NCBI GenBank assembly: GCA_043228905.1
Contig: JBHGNT010000018.1
Location: 6,324,001-6,388,000 of the forward strand
DNA: 64,000 bases
From: Azolla caroliniana
Lineage: Eukaryota > Polypodiophyta
Direction of reading: 5' to 3'
The notes below the pieces were generated by a model that made no database searches, was not told where the DNA came from, and was given only the letters and a program-made list of their open reading frames with translations. Every line of letters begins with the position of its first letter. The stretch's first letter is position 1. Of this stretch, positions 35,501-46,879 are shown piece after piece. The translations under genes and the position numbers were made by a program.

Positions 35501-37775
35501 ATCCATACTGGAAAGGGTTTCTAGGAAATCATCCTTTAAAAAAAAAAATCAGATTTCTGCTATATCATACTCTATTTCTGACTTACAACTTGCCACCGAT
35601 AACTTTAGTGAAGATAACCTTCTCAGTGAAGGTGCACTAGGTCATGTTTACAGGGCTGAATTCTCCAATGGACAGGTAGTTTTTTTGTTTTAATGTGAGT
35701 TTCTCATGCTGTAGACATTATCAAATGAACTTACTATGTGCATCTATATAGATTTTGGCAGTGAATAAAATCAGCATATCTTTGGTTGAGAAAGAAGATG
35801 ACTTTATGGAGATTGTATCAAGTATTTCTGCCATCCGCCATTCTAATATCTCAGAGTTGGTGGGTTATTGTGGTGAACATGGCCAACGCTTGCTTGTTCA
35901 TGATTACTTCAACAGAGGTTCTTTACTCGATATGCTTCATGTCGTGGAAGATGCCAGGAAAAGAGATCTTACATGGAATACACGAGTGAAGATTGCTTTA
36001 GGCACAGCTCGAGCTCTGGAGTAAGAATCCCACTTGCTTTTCCCTACCTCTACTCTTGTTGAAAACTCTAATACTTTGCTTATGCTTGATGTATTGGTTA
36101 GGTACCTTCATGAAGTGCGTAAACCTGCTGTGGTTCACAAAAATGTGACATCTTCCAATATTCTTCTCAGTGAAGAGTTGGAGCCTCATCTTTCAGGCTG
36201 TTGGATGCAGGCATTATTACCTGATTCAGAGTTCGAGGTTGGACCAAGTGGATATCATACTTTGACGCTTCAAACTAAGTGCCATAATAAACAAAACATT
36301 ATGTGCAAAGCACAATATGACGCATTGCCTGTTGTTTATAAATGCAATAACTTAAACTTGCAAAACAAATTAAAGAGTGAGAAGAATTGGTTGGGAGTTA
36401 ATAATAAGCTATAAATATTTGATAAAGGAGATCCATAAGTATGATTTGACCTTCATAAAGGGAAATAAGAGTATAAAAGACTCCTGCTGCATGAGAAATT
36501 TTATGCAATAAGGATACCGTAGATTTAACGATTTCCAAACTAGGTTTTCAAAAAGAATAGGATGCTTCTTTGAAAGGCAATACCACAAATTTACTAACAC
36601 CAGGGCTGTTTGTTTCTCGTTTTAAGGTTGAGGGTTCATTTGGGTATCACGCCCTTGAGTTCACCATGTCTGGAGTGTACACATGGCAGAGTGATGTTTA
36701 TAGTTTCGGTGTTGTGATGCTCGAGCTTTTGACTGGACGAAAGCCTTTGGACAGGTAATCAACTGCATTTGTTTTAAAGACAAATTGAGCAAGGTATTTA
36801 TCGTTGGGCTGGCTATATACAGCACAAGGTCAAGAGGAGAACAATCATTAGTACGCTGGGCTGCACCCCAACTTCACGACATTGATGCACTGGAAACATT
36901 GGTTGATCCTTCTTTAGATGGGATGTATCATGTCAAATCCCTGTCACGTTTTGCCGACATCATCTCCCTCTGTGTACAGGTTTGTAATGCAGCCTTCAGC
37001 TATAAATATAATATGTTCCTTCAGAGGTCTTTGAGAGGGTATTTAAAATGACACAAAAACAAGATGTTATTTGCATAGCTCAAATGTGATGCATTGCCTT
37101 TTGTTTCTGAATGTAATGATGAATTAACAACCATTAGAAACCTATTGTTTAAAAGAAAAGGTAGCTAAAAAGTGCATGATGTTTTGGTCCACTCTGTGAT
37201 ATTTACTGTTTAGCCTTTTCAAAACTTTCCAAATCTAGAACCTCCTTAACATTGCAATCATGTGCATTTGAACTTTTCGAAAAATAGAGCCTGATGTGGC
37301 CAACCTCAAGACAACACGGGCAAAGTGTCCCCCCCCCCCCCCTCTTAGTGAGGCAATGCGAACAACATATTATGTGTGATGAAATGTGATGTGATCTGCT
37401 GCCCTTTTTTTGAGAATGTGTTGAAATACTGAAAAACATGTCACTTTTACGAGTAAAAATCACAATAAAGACATTAATTCATTTTAAATAAAAAAGCTCA
37501 CCTACTATTGCAAAAAGGAGGCCCAATTACTTCTCTTAACAAAAGGCACAACAATTTTTTCATCTACAAATGTAAGGCTTTCTCAATACCTCCTTTCAAA
37601 GGAGGCTTCTCAGAAACAATAAAATTTTGATCATATTGTGTGTTTTTCATGTTCACAACTTTCGTAGACGGAAATGGAGTTCCGCCCACCCATGTCAGAG
37701 GTAGTCCAGTCCCTCTTGCGGCTAATGCAACGTGCAAATTCAAAGAGGAGATCCAGTGTAGAATCGCTTTTTTGA
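32545..37775 (+). CDS. SRF: STRUBBELIG-receptor-family LRR receptor pseudokinase
   Basis: Sixteen exons join in frame (2064 nt, 687 aa): 32545-32629, 32883-33018, 33397-33465, 33556-33615, 33720-33791, 33884-33955, 34242-34313, 34411-34476, 34720-34785, 34889-35208, 35428-35675, 35752-36020, 36102-36237, 36627-36754, 36823-36979, 37668-37775. Signal peptide about 1-22, an SRF-type N-cap ([12 protein letters not shown]), and six or seven LRRs in near-72-nt phase-2 exons. A Pro-rich segment (about 243-258) precedes a transmembrane helix (about 282-306). The kinase domain runs from about 400 to 665, with EGALGHVY and Lys428. The catalytic loop is HKN instead of HRD (524-526) and DFG is SGC (543-545), so it is a predicted pseudokinase like STRUBBELIG. 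The last exon ([11 protein letters not shown]) ends in a short basic tail. Intron 10 (35209-35427) is GC-AG. SRF proteins act in organ shape and cell-wall signalling at the plasma membrane. Which SRF subgroup is uncertain. Confidence 0.9.
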
Positions 37776-39903
37776 CAACAGTGGTAAAAGACAAACAATT
37801 AGGGTTTGAACCCTACATGTATTTTTTAATTTCATCAATGTCATGTTTTGATTACATCCAACTGGAATACATTTTCACTTGGGAAGTCTTCACCATTCTT
37901 GAAATATGTATGTGGATCAAACGACATAAAGGAGAATATATTTGCTCTCTTCATTGAATATTTTCTGGTTGTAAGACAAGTATAATGACATTCCATTGTA
38001 ATAAATTATTGTGGGTTTATTATTATTATACCTTACAATGAGGTTTCCCACCATTCGCTAAGGTCAAGTATCGTATCTTGAATGCAAACAATTCTTTTTT
38101 CAGATGATGCAAACACACATTATTGTGGTAGAAACTTCGTTTCCATCATCTTCTTCTTGTAAAAGTGATTTAGGGGATTGGATCAATGATGAAAATAAGG
38201 TGACCACGTTGAAAGGTTTTTAAACGAAAAAAATTGAAAAATAGGAAGTGTGCAATTAAAATTGTTCTTGATTTGTGTTGATGATCTTTGGGTTCCTATT
38301 AGGTTTGAAACTTACATATGAGTTTATATGACAAAAGGTGGTCAACTTTGTGATGGTTTTACCAGCTTCATTTTCTTCATCAATGCCAATTGTGGAAACC
38401 AAGTGTTTGTGATGAGAGGTTAAGGAGCTGACATGAGAGGTCCAAGTGCATAATAAATATTGACAAGACTAACACTTGAAGATTGGTAAAACACGATAAT
38501 AGCATTCTAGGTGTAAAATTCTTTTGAGCTACATGGAATGTAAGTGGAAGATAAAATCCAAATGCTTATCGCGACGAAATTCCACTTGAAGACTTCATAC
38601 TTTGAAATGCAAATAGTAAACCGTGTAACAATGGTGGTAGGAGGAATTCATATTTTTAACAAAGACAATTTGATGAAACAATATTCTTGAAGAAAAGAAC
38701 ATTTATTCAAGCAACAAAATATAGGGAAAAACCCTTCGACAAATTAAATGTGGATTTTCCCCCAAAGCTTCTATGAGCAATTGTAAATGTACTTGATAGG
38801 AAATTTTTAACTTCATCTTTTTTATGCTTTGATCTTGTGCTTGTAAAGAAAACGATGACTGTACATGCACAATCACACTTTCGGTAAAAAAAATAACTAG
38901 ATCACCTTTATGGATTTTAACTTTAAGAGACAAAAAAGAATCCAAGTTAACATAGACGATGGGACATGTGGTATAGGTTCTTAACCTATGTGAAAAATCA
39001 TATTGCTCTTTGCGGTTTGCATGAACATAACAATTAGACATGTGACCTTACAAGCTACTTATGGCTAGGAAATCCGCTTGTACACATGATTGGATTGAGA
39101 ATTCTCAAAGTTTTCGGCCTCATCCTCAATCATGATATCATAAATATGTTTTAAAAAGTTTGGTGGTTTAAGAATTCTTGGGCTACAAGTTCCTCAACCT
39201 TGCCAATGCTAGTTGTGAGACCAACCATGACATTTAATCAAGGTGAACCTCCCAAGTTATAATTCTTGTCTTGTAATCTAACGTTGTATCATCTATGATA
39301 TTGCATGACGATATTAATCATTGTAATCCAGCTATTGTAATATCCTTACATTCTTGTTCATTATTGAGTTTTTATTCTATCTGTGGTCAACTCCAAATAA
39401 AACAAATAATGTAGTAAAAAATATGGCTTCTTAAGTCACATGGTTCTCAACCTTGTCAGCAAGAGTTGGGATGCCATTTGTGATGCACAAAGAGGATAAC
39501 CCTCTCAAGTTCTAGTTCCATCTTGTCTCGTAATCCAGACATACTAGACTATACCAAATGAATATCAATATTTGTGATTGGGTTCTCGTAATTGCATTAT
39601 TGTAATCCCCAATAAGGCACGCACTTCATAACTCATTATTATTTAAGTTACTCTTATAATTGCACACCCCCATCCTTGAAGCAAAGTTTAGAGCATGAAT
39701 TCTGGTAAAAATTGGGGCTTCTCGAGTTCGAGCTCTTATATTGTAATCAAGTTTAGTAGCATCATCATCATCATCATCACCATCATCGTAAAGCCAATTT
39801 ATTTCCGTTAATAAGGTGACAGGTTACGATCACACTGTAAAGGCTTCGTGAGCAATTCATTCACGACAAGGATGTAGAGAAACCATGTCATATGAACGCC
39901 GGA
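37776..39903. other. SRF to GIL1-like spacer
   Basis: AT-rich, no gene recognised. It includes a diverged pair of about 200-bp segments, 39185-39380 and 39445-39650, that share tcaaccttg, a cctc-caagtt block, cttgt-tcgtaatc and attgtaatcc words. A TCA/ATC trinucleotide run lies at about 39760-39787. Confidence 0.5.
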
Positions 39904-39923
39904 TTAGGGTTTAGGGTTTAGGG
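39904..39923 (+). promoter_or_regulatory. Interstitial telomere-type repeat / telo-box
   Basis: Almost three units of TTTAGGG in a row (39904-39923). A single telo-box (AAACCCTA) is a known plant promoter element; three in tandem could be either that or an old telomeric insertion. It lies about 1.1 kb before the GIL1-like start codon. Confidence 0.7.
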
Positions 39924-40985
39924 GTTCATCACAAAAGCATGCATGTGTGATGGTGATGAGTCATGAGAATGGAAGAGGGCCTTCCAAGTGAGTGAAGTGA
40001 GAGAGAGAGAGAGTCACAAGTCTAATCTACACAGACAACTCAGACAAGTGAATGCAGAGTAAAAGCAAAAAAGCAAAAAAAGTCTGAGAAGAAGAAACAC
40101 CCACCTCTTTCTCTCTCTCTCTGTTTTTTGGTTTCCCCCTTTTTCCTTTTGTCTCTTTTGTCTATTTATTTGTCCACAACAAAAAAGCATACCCTAGCTT
40201 TCTGCTTCCTTGCAGACACTCAATCTGTACCTGTACCTGTTGTGCCTGTGTGTCTGTTTCTGTACACCCCTGATTTTACTCCCATTTCTCATTTCTCCTC
40301 TCTTGAGGCTAGGATTTGGAGCTATGGAAAACCTCGGAACCTAAAAAGTAAATACACTTATCCCCCCCCACCCCCACCCAAGGGACCCATATTATATTGG
40401 GTCCTTTTGCAGATGTGAGTTCTCCTACTCCCCCATTTTGCTTCGATCCACACCCTTCTGACTTTTCTTCTTAGGGTTTCATCATCAGGTATGGATTCTT
40501 CTGTATAGGCAGCATATCTCTGTCTAGAGAAAGATTTCTAGGTTTTGTGTGAAATATGGATTCTTCTCAATCTCAGCTAAAAAGCTTAGCGTTTTTGCGT
40601 CGTTTTGTGCTGTGCTAGAGAGGTGGATTAGGGTTTGATGGATCACCTGTTTATGCTGAACTCTGTCTGGGCTTGATGAGTAATGTGTGGATACACTAAT
40701 GTTAGGGTCTCCTGGGCACATTTCTTAATATGCTGAAACTAGAGTGTTGGATGAGTCGTTTGTAGATTTTGCTGGAATTAGAGGGTATGATAGGCCATCT
40801 CTTGATGTTTTAAAAATAAGTGGTTGATGGGCACATCTTGATTGGTGAAGCTAGGGATTTGCAGTTATTATTTGTAGCATAAAGATTAGTATAAAGAGAG
40901 AAAGAGAAGACTATTATGATGTAAGTTTTTAATATAATAACATTCAATCCTTGTTGGGTGGCCCGAGAGGCTTCCGAGCTACTTC

Positions 40986-42455
40986 ATGTCCACGGATAAT
41001 ATATCTGGTTCATATGCCATACCCCCTAGGCTCATGCGCTCGGGTAGTAGCGCATCTTCAGTCGATCTTTCGCCCAACTGCGAAGCAAGTTGCTTAAGCA
41101 ATAGTAGCAGTAGAAGGATGAGAATGCATGATGAAATTGTGTCTTTTCCATATAACAATACCCACAACTCTATGATCGCAAGAGGAGAGCATGTAGAAAA
41201 CACACTGGAGCTCGAAGACTTCCTATACAATACCAGTAGAAGAGGTCATAACTCTCATAGGTTTCGAAGCCCCGTTGGCCTTATTGTCAACTTTTTCACT
41301 TGTTGGTGCAAGAACAGGCCACATTCTCGGACATTCTCTACACATCCTGGTCTCCGTAGCTTCCCTGCGGCTGCCCTCCTTGAACAAAATCGTATCCAGC
41401 AAGAGGCTCTTGTCGAGAGTCAAGAAACTAGGGATATGTGGGAATGGCAAATGGAGCAACAAAGGTTCATCACTTGCCAAGAACATGACCTTCTTGAGAA
41501 GAATAGCATGGAAATGAATCCTCTGCTTGGTCATGTTCCGGACTTGGCACGTATTGCTAGCCAGTTGATTCGGAATGCTAGCATTCGAAGCGAGCAAGAA
41601 TTGAAAGATGAAACAATGGAAGAGAAAGAAAAGAATAGCCTATCTAGTAGAGAGGTTTCACCTTCTTGGGAACTAGCTAGCCCTTCACGAAGTGATATAT
41701 GGAATAACGACCCAGACTTTCAAACGGCGATGATGCTTCTTTTCGAAGCAACCCTCCTCCGATGTCGATCTGAGATCAACTTCTTCTGCCGAGTTTTCAT
41801 GCAACAGATGGTGTTATCGGGATATTCTCTCATTCGAACATTGCAAGAGATGGAGCCTAACACGGTTTTCTTAAAGAAAGTCCACGCAAGCTATGCCCTG
41901 GAGTCACGGATTAACAATGCTCTCTTCCGGTGCTTTGAAAATGATAGCTTCGATGAGACTGGACTTACTCAAATATTTGACCCGACTCTTCGAGCTGCGG
42001 CGAGGCTACAAGATTACTTGAGGATGAGAAATATAGATTCTGAGGATGCTTTGAATGCCAACAATCCCGCTTATGAACCCTCTTTTCATACATTTTGTGC
42101 CAACAAGAGCGAGGAGGTGATGGCTATGTTCTCATGGAGTATGGGATATAGAAGCACAACCGAGAGGGATAGGTTCATGGAAGCTTTCTTAAGAGCAGCA
42201 AAATGGGTTTGGCTTCTTCATAGACTAGCTAATGCATCTAATCCTCCGGTTCAAATAATCAGAGTTGGTCGAGGTCAAGAGGTCGATCCTGTGTATTTGG
42301 AACCAGTGGCTCTTCCTCCTCACACTGGTTGTGAGAGATGCTCCGATGCCTCTACACCAACCGTTGAGTTCATGGTCTTGCCAGGATTTATTACCTCGCA
42401 GAAGGTCTTCCGGTGCAAGGTGTATCAACACTACCAGTGCGAGATACTGATTTAA
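40986..42455 (+). CDS. GIL1/IRKI-like (DUF641-family) protein
   Basis: A single exon encodes 489 residues. The N-terminal third is Ser-rich and low in domain signal, with a SPVGLIVNFFTCWCK segment near 100. A helical, charged middle spans about 150-230. The C-terminal half (about 240-485) matches the conserved C-terminal region of GIL1 and IRK-interacting proteins. It has the pattern KKVHASYALESRINNALFRCF, an F-x-FCANKSEEV-type block, RDRFMEAFLRAAKWVWLLHRLA and the ending VEFMVLPGF with KVFRCKVYQHY. GIL1 works in light control of gravitropism, and IRKI binds the receptor kinase IRK. The exact role here is unknown. The pyrimidine-rich 40.1-40.4 kb stretch and candidate splice sites around 40494 and 40970 suggest an intron in the 5' leader. 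The start chosen is the first ATG of the frame; the DUF641 coiled coil is weak or absent. Confidence 0.75.
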   Translation: MSTDNISGSYAIPPRLMRSGSSASSVDLSPNCEASCLSNSSSRRMRMHDEIVSFPYNNTHNSMIARGEHVENTLELEDFLYNTSRRGHNSHRFRSPVGLIVNFFTCWCKNRPHSRTFSTHPGLRSFPAAALLEQNRIQQEALVESQETRDMWEWQMEQQRFITCQEHDLLEKNSMEMNPLLGHVPDLARIASQLIRNASIRSEQELKDETMEEKEKNSLSSREVSPSWELASPSRSDIWNNDPDFQTAMMLLFEATLLRCRSEINFFCRVFMQQMVLSGYSLIRTLQEMEPNTVFLKKVHASYALESRINNALFRCFENDSFDETGLTQIFDPTLRAAARLQDYLRMRNIDSEDALNANNPAYEPSFHTFCANKSEEVMAMFSWSMGYRSTTERDRFMEAFLRAAKWVWLLHRLANASNPPVQIIRVGRGQEVDPVYLEPVALPPHTGCERCSDASTPTVEFMVLPGFITSQKVFRCKVYQHYQCEILI

Positions 42456-45400
42456 CTTTGCCATTGATTTAGGTTATGATAGGGGATTTGTGTAACATGC
42501 ATGCAAATTATGTTTTCCATTTTAACTCCATTGTTCACTGGTGGGAACCTTTTGAAGCTAATCCTGATTCGGATTATGGTTTGGCTTGTATATGCATTCA
42601 ACTAATTAACTGTCATCCTTGCCCAAATGCGAAAACATTATGTGTAGGTCTTATATCCTGTTTTCCTAAGACGGAGATTGTTATCAACTCTATCTAGAGA
42701 AGCAGTTGGTTGTTGGAAAAGGCATCTATTCTCACCAGTAGATTGTCCCCGGTTTACCTTGTGATGTTATTCTGGACTAGATCTGTGAGCTTTTGATTTT
42801 CTTCAGATGCTTTAATTCATTAAAATGTTTCCAGGGAACTGTATTGGATCCATGGGGACTGCACATGTTTTTCCTCTGATTCAAAAAATGTGCGGCTATT
42901 GCCTAATTCATGGTTTTTCTTGTGCAAGGAGATACTGAATATTTATGCCTCATTGTTTTTGGACCAATTTATTGGATTTTTAATTTTAGTTGTCTGTAAG
43001 AGAACTTGTAATGTATTTTGTGAACATTTGCTTAAAATGGCATGTCATCCAGTAAGATACGTTTCTATTAATTTGTCTGAGATAGTTAACTATTTACCCA
43101 TGTACATACACTGAAGTAGTGTCTTCATGTGCGTTTTACGGTTGTAACAGAAGTTCATTTTAAGATGCTTCTAATGCAAGCTATATATAAGTTTGTCAAT
43201 TATTTCTTAATCGTTTTTCTTTATGTTCTTCTTCTGATTGAGCACGTCTGACATGGATTGTACTGAAGTTTAGCGATCATGAAAAATGTTCCCATTCTCT
43301 ATTGAGGGGCTTATGTGATAATGTAGAGTTTTTAAATCTTGCCTTCGGTGTAGTTTCATTTTCATAATCCTGTTATTATCATGACATTAAAATTTTCCTG
43401 GAAATTTCCTCATGTGGCAGCAAAGCTGTGCATATATCTCAAATTTCAATGCATACATGTTTCATCATGGTGTGGTCCTTTGAGCATATCTCAGAAGCAG
43501 GTTACATGTCTTAGTTCATGAGTCTATTTTCTCTTCTGCAAGAGACCCCAAGGTTGTCTGTTTATTGCAGGTTCCAATGATCCAATTAATTACACAGTTT
43601 ATGCCATTTGCTAAAACTTAGGTTTGTTGCATTACCTTATGATCATCTAATGTTGGTATTATCCTTGATATTCATGGGCGATTATTGTATTGTCTTATAC
43701 ATTCTCTTGCCCACTGCCCATCTCCTCCGTGCATGCATGTTTAGTATGGATTTAAACTCATATGAAATTCACTTAGTGCTTGATTTTAAACTGATATGAG
43801 ATTTATATAGTGCTAAACATCCTTTTTTCTCTTGGAGATATCTGTTGCCACTGTTCTAAATATCTTCTTTTCTAGCATATCATAATGTCTCTGGTCAATA
43901 TATTTCTCATTCTTGGTCTGCCAGAAGTTTATGGACTAGACTCTGCTCCGTCTTGGTCTTTCTTGTTGTGTGCCATCACTCTTCCTCTCAGATCATACAC
44001 CATTTCTCATTAGAGCTTTTAATTTGAGCAATTGATTGCACAAAGAATCAATCATGACATATATTCCCTCTCAAGAAAATAGGACTACCAAATTTGGGTT
44101 CCTGACCTTTTGTCTTACCTATTTACTGCGCTTTCATTGTGGTCATTAGTCTCATCAATGTCATCGCCTACTGTGATTCTAAAGGCCATACCTTTCATTA
44201 ATGAGCCTCTGACCTAGAACTTCCAAATGTTTGATAATCCCTTTATGCACTTTTTTTAGACCTGGTATGTATTTACGTGTTAAAATGAGATTATTACATA
44301 ACATTTCATACATTCAAAGCAGATATAATCCCTTTCAAATTGTTGTATTTATTTCAGACGCAGCCGTAATGCATGCATGTATGTATACCTGGACAGGGCT
44401 TTCAAATATTCTTGGAAAGTTTTACAAATTGATCATAAATGATCAACTATTTATTTATTTAATTAATTTATTGATTTCGGTTACACTAGGATATATAAAA
44501 ATGCTTAGCATGCCAGTGATAAATTTATAAATGCAAATAAATTTCTTAATTTATGCTGGAAGGGGATAATTACCAAGAAATGCTTGCGTATGTATTGCAA
44601 ATTGAAAGATTAAAATTAAGGACAAAATTATATGCTTATTGCACATCTGTCAATTTGTTTATATTTCCACTTAGAAAGAAAACATATCCTAATAGAAGCT
44701 TAATCTGGGAATTTTCATCAATAATAGAGGTTTGATTGAATACCGAATACTTTAATTTTCATGCAATTATGTACTTGCTTTCTCATACACAAAAAAGGAA
44801 TTCACCAAATTTGTTGCAACCATTTAATTCGTGTCCCGCTTGACCATCACTTCACCAACGCTCTTTAATTATTTACAAGGCAGAAATTCATGCTTATATT
44901 TTTGGTAGCTCATAAATATGTACTGCAGGCAAGATATGTTGGAGGCTATTTGATTTTTAAGATAGTATATATGTTGGAGGCTACTTCAGATATGTATATA
45001 TATCATGCAACATGAAGAGAAAGATAGTTCAAAAATTTGCACAGAAGAATTCAACACCCTCAGACATACCTGAATGTTTGAGCAAGCCAATTTCATGAAC
45101 CTCAAAGCTAAACTTTCACAAATAAGGATGACTCTTTGAATACTGGAGAACTTCATAATTTGCACACCTCCCTTAGGAAGAAGTAACTGACATTAGGATC
45201 ATGCATATAATAATGACCTCCTCACTGCACACACAAGCTACCCTAGAACAAAAATGAGAGAGAAAGAGCACCAATGGAGAGGAGATCTTGAATACCACCA
45301 TTACTTTATGTCTGAATACTATATTATTTCTATGTACAAGCTTGATGGGGTCAAGTGATATGCGAATTAATTAAGAGTCAGGCAATGCAATTTTGCCAGA

Positions 45401-46146
45401 ACTAGGGAAGATCAGACATAAAAGACAACTAACAGACATATGTGAACCAGACATATGTGTGACAAAAGATGGTGAATGATGAACATGTTTTCTGATGACA
45501 TAGAAGACAATGAATTGGCATTGACATACTATTAACACCACATTATTTATTTTAAGGGGTGAATTAGAATATGGTTTATTGTAGGAGATTCATGCGGAAC
45601 ACAAACCATCATGTTTGAGATATTACAGATCCCTGGAAAATCATTTCACTAATTGAGACCTTAAGATAGCAACAAAATGAGATATTCAAGATTGATCGAA
45701 ACATCATGCAACCAATTGAGGTTCTATGGGGCTGAGAGGCCCTCTTTTCCCTGACTTCTAAAACATGCATTGCATCAAAGCTTTGGTTTTCTACCGTAGA
45801 TCTATCCATAATCTTCTCTATGACATCTCTAAGATTCTCCGTTGATCTTGAGAACTTACTTCTGAAGTGCACGTTTGTCTCACCATTCTTGTAGATCCCA
45901 GTAGCTATATGGAAATCGATACAGAAACAAACAGACAGAAAAAACGCGGATGACTCAGTTTTTGTCCAGCAAGGGAACGTTATCATTTCTTTGATTTCGA
46001 TGCATACGAACCAATTAACTACGAGAAAAGTTTGTTTTCTTTTCTTTACCCAAGAGTGGTTTTCATTTCAGATTCAGTAACAAGAAAATCAGATAATTCT
46101 GTAGGATAAAAATTATGGAGAAATCATCAGAGAATGACAAAGATGC
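42456..46146. other. GIL1-like to LysM spacer
   Basis: AT-rich 3.7 kb with many short open frames and no recognised domain. The longest minus-strand open frame (45609-45986) shows no family motif and lies downstream of the LysM gene, perhaps in its 3' transcript. Confidence 0.5.
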
Positions 46147-46622
46147 TCAGTTAGGTATAACGAGTGTCTCTCCTGCATAGATGATATCACCATCGATTCC
46201 ATTGGCCACTCTCAGAGCGTCCACGGAAACCTACAATTCAGAAGGAAAGGCATCGTTTTAATCATCAAAGGTAAACGCATCAAGGAGGAGAAGAAAAACG
46301 AAGAATAAATGCAAAAGGAAGTCACGCATGGTGCAAGAAGAAAAAGGAAGCCATAGAAATGATTGGATTGGAAACTTGAGGAAGAAGAAGGAAGGAAGAG
46401 AAAGGAACTTACGCCATATCTCTGAGAGATGCTGAAGAGAGTGTCCCCTTTGGAGATCTGCAAGGCACCAGCAGAAGAGGCTACTGCAGCGATGCTTGAT
46501 AGAGGGGAATCCCGGGATAGCGACTTGGCTGCAGATTTGTAGATACTCCAGGCGATGCCGCTCAACACTGCTGCTCCTGCAGCCTTGCCTGCAAATCCTT
46601 CGTCCACGGGCCCACCCGCCAT
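46147..46622 (-). CDS. Small LysM-domain protein, two exons
   Basis: Exon 1 is 46622-46413 (70 codons) and exon 2 is 46230-46147 (27 codons and TGA), joined by a phase-0 GT-AG intron with a canonical gtaagt donor; 97 aa in total. Residues about 12-28 (KAAGAAVLSGIAWSIYK) form one hydrophobic stretch that may be a membrane anchor or signal-anchor. The LysM domain fills about 56-97, from ISKGDTLFSISQRYGVSVDAL to GETLVIPN. Small plant proteins of this layout are annotated as LysM-domain proteins of unknown function; LysM binds N-acetylglucosamine glycans in general. The start was set at the ATG of MAGGPVDEGF because upstream codons run into the TA microsatellite. Confidence 0.88.
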
Positions 46623-46657
46623 AGCTCCAAACCTTACTACTACAGATATATATCTAT

Positions 46658-46661
<4 letters not shown>

Positions 46662-46712
<51 letters not shown>
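46662..46712. repeat. (TA)n microsatellite upstream of the LysM gene
   Basis: About 50 bp of nearly perfect TA, 40 bp upstream of the LysM start codon on the minus strand, so inside its promoter or leader. Confidence 0.95.
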
Positions 46713-46714
<2 letters not shown>

Positions 46715-46741
46715 GATGACACAAAAGAAGCACGAAAGCAG

Positions 46742-46857
46742 AAGGAACAAAGAGCTACAAAGAGCTCTTTGTTCCTTATCTCTCTGTCTGTCTCTCTCGG
46801 AAGGCAGGAGTCTGTCTCTCTCGGAAGGCAGAAGGAACAGAGAGCTCTTTGTTCCTT
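46742..46857. repeat. Duplicated hairpin sequence
   Basis: A 15-bp perfect inverted repeat (aaggaacaaagagct, 46742-46756 with 46763-46777, 6-base loop) and a related 26-bp near-palindrome at 46832-46857, separated by ctctcggaaggcag repeats. It sits between the LysM promoter and the LINE. Confidence 0.85.
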
Positions 46858-46879
46858 ATCTCTCTCTGTCTGCGTCTCT

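Noticed and set aside
36980-37667. SRF gene first looked truncated after exon 15
   Set aside because: An in-frame exon with [11 protein letters not shown] and a stop was found at 37668-37775, with phase 0 on both sides.
37640-37957. 105-codon frame overlapping the last SRF exon
   Set aside because: Wrong frame; the SRF exon explains the sequence conservation.
45609-45986. 125-codon minus-strand open frame near the LysM gene
   Set aside because: No recognised domain, no splice context, and continuing frames are full of stops; more likely untranslated or intergenic sequence.
46212-46733. 173-codon version of the LysM frame
   Set aside because: Its N-terminus translates the TA microsatellite and its C-terminus runs through the intron; the two-exon, 97-aa model restores the LysM domain.
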